Source: Alphaproteobacteria bacterium
Lineage (GTDB): Bacteria; Pseudomonadota; Alphaproteobacteria; Rhizobiales; Xanthobacteraceae
Length of the DNA: 7,941 nucleotides
Assembly (NCBI GenBank): GCA_005884855.1
Contig: VAZS01000003.1
Span: 1-7,941 of the forward strand
Reading direction: 5' to 3'
Under the pieces are notes generated by a model. The model saw only the letters and a program-made list of their open reading frames with translations, was not told the origin of the DNA and did not search any database. Shown here one piece after another: positions 6,001 through 7,941 of the stretch. Both the position numbers and the translations under genes were made by a program. Numbering within the stretch: position 1 is the first letter of the stretch; every line of letters begins with the position of its first letter.

Positions 6001-7839
6001 ATGGAGCCGGATCCATCGTCGCGAAAGCAGAGCGTCGCCATCGGCTATATTTTTGCCGCGACAATAGGTGTGGTGGTGCTGCAATGGCTGTTTGTGACCT
6101 ACAGCACCATCGACACCATTCCCTATAGCGAGTTCGAGCAACTCGTCGGGCGCGGCAGTGTCAGTGAGGTCGCGGTCGGCCAGGACGCGATTCAGGGTAA
6201 ATTGAAAGAGAAACTGCCGAGCGGAAAGTCGGCCTTTGTCACCGCCCGTGTTGATCCCGCGCTGGCCGAAAAGCTGAACGCCAAGGGCGTCGTCGTGACC
6301 GGCGTTCCGTCGGGCGGTCTGTTCCAGACCATTCTGTCCTGGATCGTCCCAGCATTCATGTTTTACCTGATCTGGATTTTCCTGGGGCGCCGCCTTGCGG
6401 ACCGGCAGGGCTTCGGCGGGCTGATGTCGATCGGCAAGTCGCGGGCCAAGGTCTATGTCGAGAAGGATACCAAGGTCACGTTCGCAGACGTGGCCGGCGT
6501 GGAGGAAGCCAAATACGAGCTTCAGGAACTAGTGTTCTTCCTGAAGGACCCGAAAAACTATGGCCGGCTCGGCGCTCACGTGCCAAAGGGCATTCTGCTG
6601 GTCGGACCGCCCGGCACGGGAAAAACCTTGCTCGCCCGCGCGGTGGCCGGCGAGGCCGGGGTGCCGTTTTTCTCCATCTCGGGCTCCGAGTTTGTCGAGA
6701 TGTTCGTTGGCGTCGGCGCGGCGCGCGTTCGGGACCTGTTTGAGCAGGCGCGGAAAGCAGCGCCGTGCATCATCTTCATCGATGAACTGGATGCGCTGGG
6801 ACGCAGCCGGTCCTCCGGGGCAATCGGCGGCTACGACGAAAAGGAGCAGACCTTAAACCAGTTGCTTGCCGAGCTTGATGGGTTCGATCCCAGCGTCGGC
6901 GTCATCTTGCTCGCAGCCACCAACCGCCCCGAAATCCTCGATCCGGCATTGTTGCGAGCAGGCCGTTTCGATCGTCAGGTGCTGGTCGATCGTCCCGACA
7001 AGAGCGGGCGTCTCGCCATTCTCACCGTGCACGTCCGCAAAATCCGCGTCGGTAACGATGTCGACCTTGACAAGATCGCGGCGCTCACCGCCGGCCTCAC
7101 AGGCGCCGATATCGCCAACCTGATCAATGAAGCAGCGATTGCTGCGACCAGACGCAATGCCGCTCAGGTAGGCATGGAGGATTTCACGGTGGCGATCGAA
7201 CGGATCGTCGCCGGGGTCGAGAAGAAGAGCAGGGTGCTTAGCAAGGACGAACGCTGGCGGGTCGCCTATCACGAAATGGGCCATGCCCTTGTCGCCGCGA
7301 GCCTTCCGGGCGTCGATCCCGTGCATAAGGTTTCGATCATTCCGCGCGGCGTCGGTGCGCTCGGCTACACGATGCAGCGCCCGACCGAAGACCGCTTTCT
7401 GCTCGCCGCAAGCGAACTCAAAAACCGGATTGCGGTGCTGATGGGAGGACGTGCCGCCGAGCAATTGATCTTCGGCGGCGATGTATCCACCGGCGCCGCC
7501 GATGACCTGCAGCGGGCGACGGAAATCGCCGTGGAGATGGTCACGCGATACGGAATGGATCAGAAAGTCGGGCAGCGGACTTATACGTCGCGCCCGCAAA
7601 ACTTCTTGCCCGGGGTGCAGGACAGAGCGGTGAGCGCGGCGGAGGCCACGGAACGCGAAATCGATCTAGCTGTCCGCGATCTGATCGAAGCCGGCGACGC
7701 CAGCGCTCGTTCCATTCTCGAGCGGCGGCGAGCAGATCTCGACGAGGGTGTTGCCCTTCTGATCGCTAGGGAGACATTGACCTCGGAGGAATTTGCGCCG
7801 TTGCGCCCGGCATCGGCTCAACAAAAGGCAGCCGAGTGA
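6001..7839 (+). CDS. ftsH: FtsH-family membrane AAA+ zinc metalloprotease
   Basis: A 612-residue membrane-anchored protease that unfolds and degrades membrane and soluble proteins, expected to work as a hexamer in the inner membrane. Two hydrophobic segments (about 12-34 and 107-128) flank a small periplasmic domain (about 35-106). The AAA+ module carries Walker A GPPGTGKT (202-209), pore loop F235-V-G, Walker B IIFIDE (257-262) and a second region of homology with arginine fingers R319 and R322. The zinc site is H424-E425-M-G-H428, with D502 as the likely third ligand, 74 residues on as in E. coli. The usual HEAGH is HEMGH here. The protein is shorter than the E. coli enzyme (about 645) and the usual neighbours of the housekeeping copy (tilS, folP, glmM) are absent, so it may be a second FtsH copy. 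The ATG follows GGAGA by 5 nt. Confidence 0.97.
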   Translation: MEPDPSSRKQSVAIGYIFAATIGVVVLQWLFVTYSTIDTIPYSEFEQLVGRGSVSEVAVGQDAIQGKLKEKLPSGKSAFVTARVDPALAEKLNAKGVVVTGVPSGGLFQTILSWIVPAFMFYLIWIFLGRRLADRQGFGGLMSIGKSRAKVYVEKDTKVTFADVAGVEEAKYELQELVFFLKDPKNYGRLGAHVPKGILLVGPPGTGKTLLARAVAGEAGVPFFSISGSEFVEMFVGVGAARVRDLFEQARKAAPCIIFIDELDALGRSRSSGAIGGYDEKEQTLNQLLAELDGFDPSVGVILLAATNRPEILDPALLRAGRFDRQVLVDRPDKSGRLAILTVHVRKIRVGNDVDLDKIAALTAGLTGADIANLINEAAIAATRRNAAQVGMEDFTVAIERIVAGVEKKSRVLSKDERWRVAYHEMGHALVAASLPGVDPVHKVSIIPRGVGALGYTMQRPTEDRFLLAASELKNRIAVLMGGRAAEQLIFGGDVSTGAADDLQRATEIAVEMVTRYGMDQKVGQRTYTSRPQNFLPGVQDRAVSAAEATEREIDLAVRDLIEAGDASARSILERRRADLDEGVALLIARETLTSEEFAPLRPASAQQKAAE

Positions 7840-7941
7840 CGAGCGCGAGCCGCTGGTTGATATGTGCTCACGGCCTCGGTTCATTACGCGCATTTCACCA
7901 GGCGAGCTTCTGACGGACTTACGGCTTCGCGGGATGAATAA
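7840..7941. other. Non-coding tail after ftsH, no recognisable feature
   Basis: No gene, hairpin-plus-T-run terminator or promoter can be supported here. An ATG at 7934 opens a frame that runs off the right edge after two codons, too little to call a gene. Confidence 0.5.

Noticed and set aside
6853..7599. 248-codon open frame on the minus strand inside ftsH
   Set aside because: It is antisense to the conserved AAA+ and protease domains; a codon-bias shadow.
7846..7876. Possible terminator hairpin after ftsH (GAGCCG / CGGCCTC)
   Set aside because: The stem is short and bulged, the loop is long, and there is no T-run.
7666..7893. 75-codon minus-strand frame over the ftsH 3' end
   Set aside because: It mostly mirrors ftsH coding sequence, and I saw no ribosome-binding site or protein family that would support it.

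Overview
The window is compact, GC-rich, high-coding-density DNA. Its gene content resembles an alphaproteobacterial (Rhizobiales/Bradyrhizobium-like) chromosome: a DUF35/thiolase pair, an amidase/DUF2848 pair, AlkB, and an FtsH paralogue. This placement is an inference from gene families, base composition and general familiarity with such genomes; no database search was possible. No tRNA, rRNA, CRISPR array, insertion sequence or phage gene is visible.

Layout. Positions 1-448 hold a leftward unit: a DUF35 zinc-ribbon/OB-fold protein, then the first nine codons of what looks like a thiolase that continues off the left edge. A 270-bp divergent spacer (449-718) separates it from a rightward run of four genes. 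The first two are an amidase-signature hydrolase (719-2068) and a DUF2848 protein that overlaps it by 8 bp. The next two are a 2OG-Fe(II) oxygenase and the DNA/RNA dealkylase AlkB, joined stop-to-start with no gap. A leftward NUDIX hydrolase (4277-4729) converges on alkB. A short rightward PhaC-like alpha/beta hydrolase with a Cys nucleophile (4768-5907) follows, then a full-length membrane AAA+ zinc protease of the FtsH family (6001-7839). The last 102 bp hold nothing I can support.

How the genes may work together. The left unit is probably an acyl-CoA thiolase or aldolase with its DUF35 partner. Amidase plus DUF2848 looks like a two-step catabolic or hydrolytic module of unknown substrate. 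The 2OG oxygenase, AlkB and NUDIX hydrolase form a cluster whose common theme is damage to nucleic acids or nucleotides; the first member has an intact iron and 2-oxoglutarate site but no assigned substrate. The PhaC-like enzyme and FtsH are separate transcription units as far as the sequence shows.

Nothing here is a clearly new multi-gene system. The best leads are the uncharacterised oxygenase coupled to AlkB, the short PhaC-like enzyme, and the amidase-DUF2848 pair.
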